Below are positions 62,700-64,000 of a stretch of 64,000 nt of DNA, piece by piece; the first letter of the stretch is position 1; every line of letters begins with the position of its first letter. The position numbers and the translations under genes are program-made. The DNA lies in assembly GCA_963844865.1 (NCBI GenBank), contig CAWJPY010000006.1:1-64000 (forward strand). Reading direction: 5' to 3'. The notes below the pieces were generated by a model. That model was not told where the DNA came from and made no database searches. It saw nothing but the letters and a program-made list of their open reading frames with translations. This stretch comes from CAWJPY01 sp963844865. Its GTDB lineage: Bacteria > Acidobacteriota > Thermoanaerobaculia > Thermoanaerobaculales > Sulfomarinibacteraceae.

Positions 62700-63845
62700 A
62701 TGGAAGACGCGCCTGCTCCGCCCGGCGAGATGTCGAAGGTCCCAGCGGCCGGCTGCGGCTGAGCCCGGACAGCAGCGGCCCGTGAGGCCGCCGATCCCTG
62801 CCGACAACCCTTCGTCACCGGCAGCCTCATGACACCGGTCGGGCCGGTCCCCCGCCTCTCTGCTACCTGGAGTCGGCCGGATCGTCTCGGTGCCGTCAAG
62901 GTCCGGTGGGGTGCCGGCCGCATGGACTACCAGGTGCTGCCGGGCCTCTATGCCCTCGGCAATCCGGAAGCGGCGTCTCCGGTGCTGGTGAGCGCCAACT
63001 ACAAGCTCAGCTTCGACCGCCTGCGGCGGGCGGCGGCAGGCCTCGACGCCTGGATCCTGGTCCTCGACACCGATGGCATCAACGTCTGGTGCGCCGCCGG
63101 CAAGGGCACCTTCGGCACGAAGGAGCTCGTCGGGCGGATCGCCGCCACCGGTCTGGCCGCTGTAGTGGACCACCGCCGCCTGATCCTCCCCCAGCTCGCC
63201 GCCCCGGGAGTGGCCGGCCACCTGGTGGCGCAGCGGAGCGGGTTCGAGGTCGTCTGGGGACCGGTCATGGCCGAGGACCTGCCCGCCTTCCTAGCGGCGG
63301 GCTCGGTGGCCACCCCCGAGATGCGGCGCAAACGGTTCCCGCTCCGCGAGCGGGCGGCCCTGATTCCGATCGAGCTCGTGAACGCGGGCAAGGTGATCCT
63401 GCCCGCGGCGCTGGGAGTCCTGCTCCTCGCCGGGGTCGTCCACCCCCAGACGTTCGCCGCAGGACTGCTGGGTCCCGGCGTCACCGGCGTCCTCGCCATC
63501 CTGTCGGGTCTGGTGGCCGGCGCCGTCCTCACTCCCCTCTTGCTGCCATGGCTGCCGGGCCGCGCGTTCGCCGCGAAGGGCGTCGTCGTCGGGCTGCCCG
63601 TACTACTGGCCGTGCTCATGCTGCGGATCGGAGTCCCGAAGACCCTCGCCGAGGAGCTCGAGCTAGCAGGCTGGATGCTCGCGGGTACGGCGCTTGCCGC
63701 CTTTCTGGCCATGAACTTCACGGGATCGTCCACCTACACCTCCCTGTCCGGCGTGCGCCGGGAGATGCGGTACGCGGTGCCGGCCGAGATCGCCGTTGGA
63801 GTCGTAGGGATCGCCCTCTGGGCGTCGTCCTTGTGGGTGATCTGA
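62700..63845 (+). CDS. hgcA: mercury-methylating corrinoid protein HgcA, candidate selenoprotein (in-frame TGA at codon 21)
   Basis: HgcA transfers a methyl group from its corrinoid to Hg(II), forming methylmercury with HgcB. The cap-helix motif NVWCAAGKGTFGT contains the cobalt-coordinating Cys (codon 63090-63092). Before it come KVRWGAGRMDYQVLPGLYALG and SPVLVSANYKLSFDRLRR; after it, about five membrane helices. The open frame alone starts at ATG 62829, but the conserved QPFVTGSLMTPVGPVPR begins upstream of that ATG and no start codon occurs between it and TGA 62760-62762. The frame continues before the TGA as MEDAPAPPGEMSKVPAAGCG from ATG 62700. A SECIS-like hairpin follows the TGA. Total 381 codons if TGA is read as Sec. 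A sequencing error (TGC to TGA) is the main alternative. Confidence 0.93.
62767..62797 (+). promoter_or_regulatory. SECIS-like hairpin after the in-frame TGA of hgcA
   Basis: GCGGCC (62775-62780) and GGCCGC (62786-62791) form a perfect 6-bp stem with loop CGTGA. An outer GGA/TCC helix (62767-62769, 62795-62797) encloses it across an internal loop. The apical loop begins 18 nt after the TGA and has G at its second position. Both fit the bacterial SECIS pattern I recall (loop 16-37 nt downstream, G in the first two loop bases). Confidence 0.55.
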
Positions 63846-63846
63846 G

Positions 63847-64000
63847 ATGGCCGGGCTCAACTACCTGCGCGGCGTGACCACCCTCGAGCTCGATCAGGGA
63901 CTGTGCTGCGGCTGCGGAACGTGCGAGGCGGTGTGCCCCCAAGCCGTGCTCGCCATGGTCGACGGAGTGGCCGCCATCCTCGACCGCGACGGCTGCATGG
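63847..64000 (+). CDS. hgcB: HgcB ferredoxin-like partner of HgcA (truncated by window end)
   Basis: The first 51 residues show one [4Fe-4S] motif, C20-C-G-C23-G-T-C26-E-A-V-C30-P, and the start of a second (LDRDGCM). HgcB passes electrons to the HgcA corrinoid and both genes are needed for mercury methylation. It begins 1 nt after the hgcA stop. The C-terminal Cys pair expected in HgcB lies beyond the window. Confidence 0.9.
   Translation, partial: MAGLNYLRGVTTLELDQGLCCGCGTCEAVCPQAVLAMVDGVAAILDRDGCM

Overview
The window is high-GC, gene-dense bacterial chromosome with no phage, insertion sequence or CRISPR array in view. A Gram-negative cell is implied by Pal, CpoB, a Skp/OmpH-like chaperone and several lipoproteins. 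The mix of sigma-54 activators, RsbW/STAS/SpoIIE partner-switching proteins, PATAN/DUF4388-type proteins, a FecR protein with a Trp/Tyr-rich tail and hgcAB would fit an Acidobacteriota-like lineage (for example Thermoanaerobaculia-like). That placement is an inference from gene content, not a tree.

The most striking part is the right edge. An hgcA gene (corrinoid mercury methyltransferase, with the NVWCAAGK cap-helix motif) is followed 1 nt later by the start of hgcB, cut by the window end. The conserved HgcA N-terminal motif QPFVTG lies upstream of the first in-frame ATG of the open frame, and no start codon exists between it and an in-frame TGA at 62760-62762. The same frame continues upstream of that TGA to an ATG at 62700. 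A perfect 6-bp hairpin whose loop begins 18 nt after the TGA looks like a bacterial SECIS. HgcA here is therefore a candidate selenoprotein, with Cys-Gly-Sec in a short N-terminal segment.

Layout, left to right. 1-9.2 kb: recA, a GT39-like membrane glycosyltransferase, an LtaS-like membrane sulfatase-fold protein, Skp/OmpH, an OmpR-type response regulator and a degenerate NtrC-like regulator. 9.3-14 kb: a frameshifted NtrC-type regulator, ligA and pcnB. 14-26.4 kb: a secreted repeat protein, an HDAC-fold protein lacking two zinc ligands, a YbhN-like flippase, nrdR, UDP-glucuronate decarboxylase, pyrimidine phosphorylase, a YfgM-like TPR protein, an ArnT-like transferase, an exported SurE and an aminotransferase. 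26.5-29 kb: a FadR-like TetR repressor with a perfect palindromic operator, then a long-chain acyl-CoA synthetase. 29-33.6 kb: a partner-switching operon (51-aa membrane peptide, RsbW-like kinase, STAS protein, SpoIIE phosphatase) behind a consensus sigma-54 promoter and next to a GAF sigma-54 activator, then a small response regulator. 33.7-39 kb: a sigma-54-driven prepilin, a sulfatase-like protein, an EEP-fold protein, a second RsbW-like kinase and a frameshifted membrane glycosyltransferase. 39-40 kb: repeats, a terminator, tRNA-Asp, tRNA-Val and their promoter. 40-50 kb: two PATAN/DUF4388-type proteins, a NYN ribonuclease, an ALDH7 dehydrogenase, an NtrX-like regulator, pyrE, folK and a class A PBP. 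50-64 kb: a thioredoxin lipoprotein, a second SpoIIE phosphatase, a hexapeptide-repeat protein, a FecR protein, cdd, a candidate small RNA, a TrmH-type methyltransferase, pal, cpoB, rpsT, purC, an EF-G paralogue, a PD40 lipoprotein and hgcAB.

Several genes (recA, the regulator at 9.3-10.7 kb, the acyl-CoA synthetase 5' end, the glycosyltransferase at 37.7-39 kb) contain single-base indels, mostly compensating. These look more like sequencing errors than gene decay. Antisense open frames are abundant because of the GC content and are not listed.
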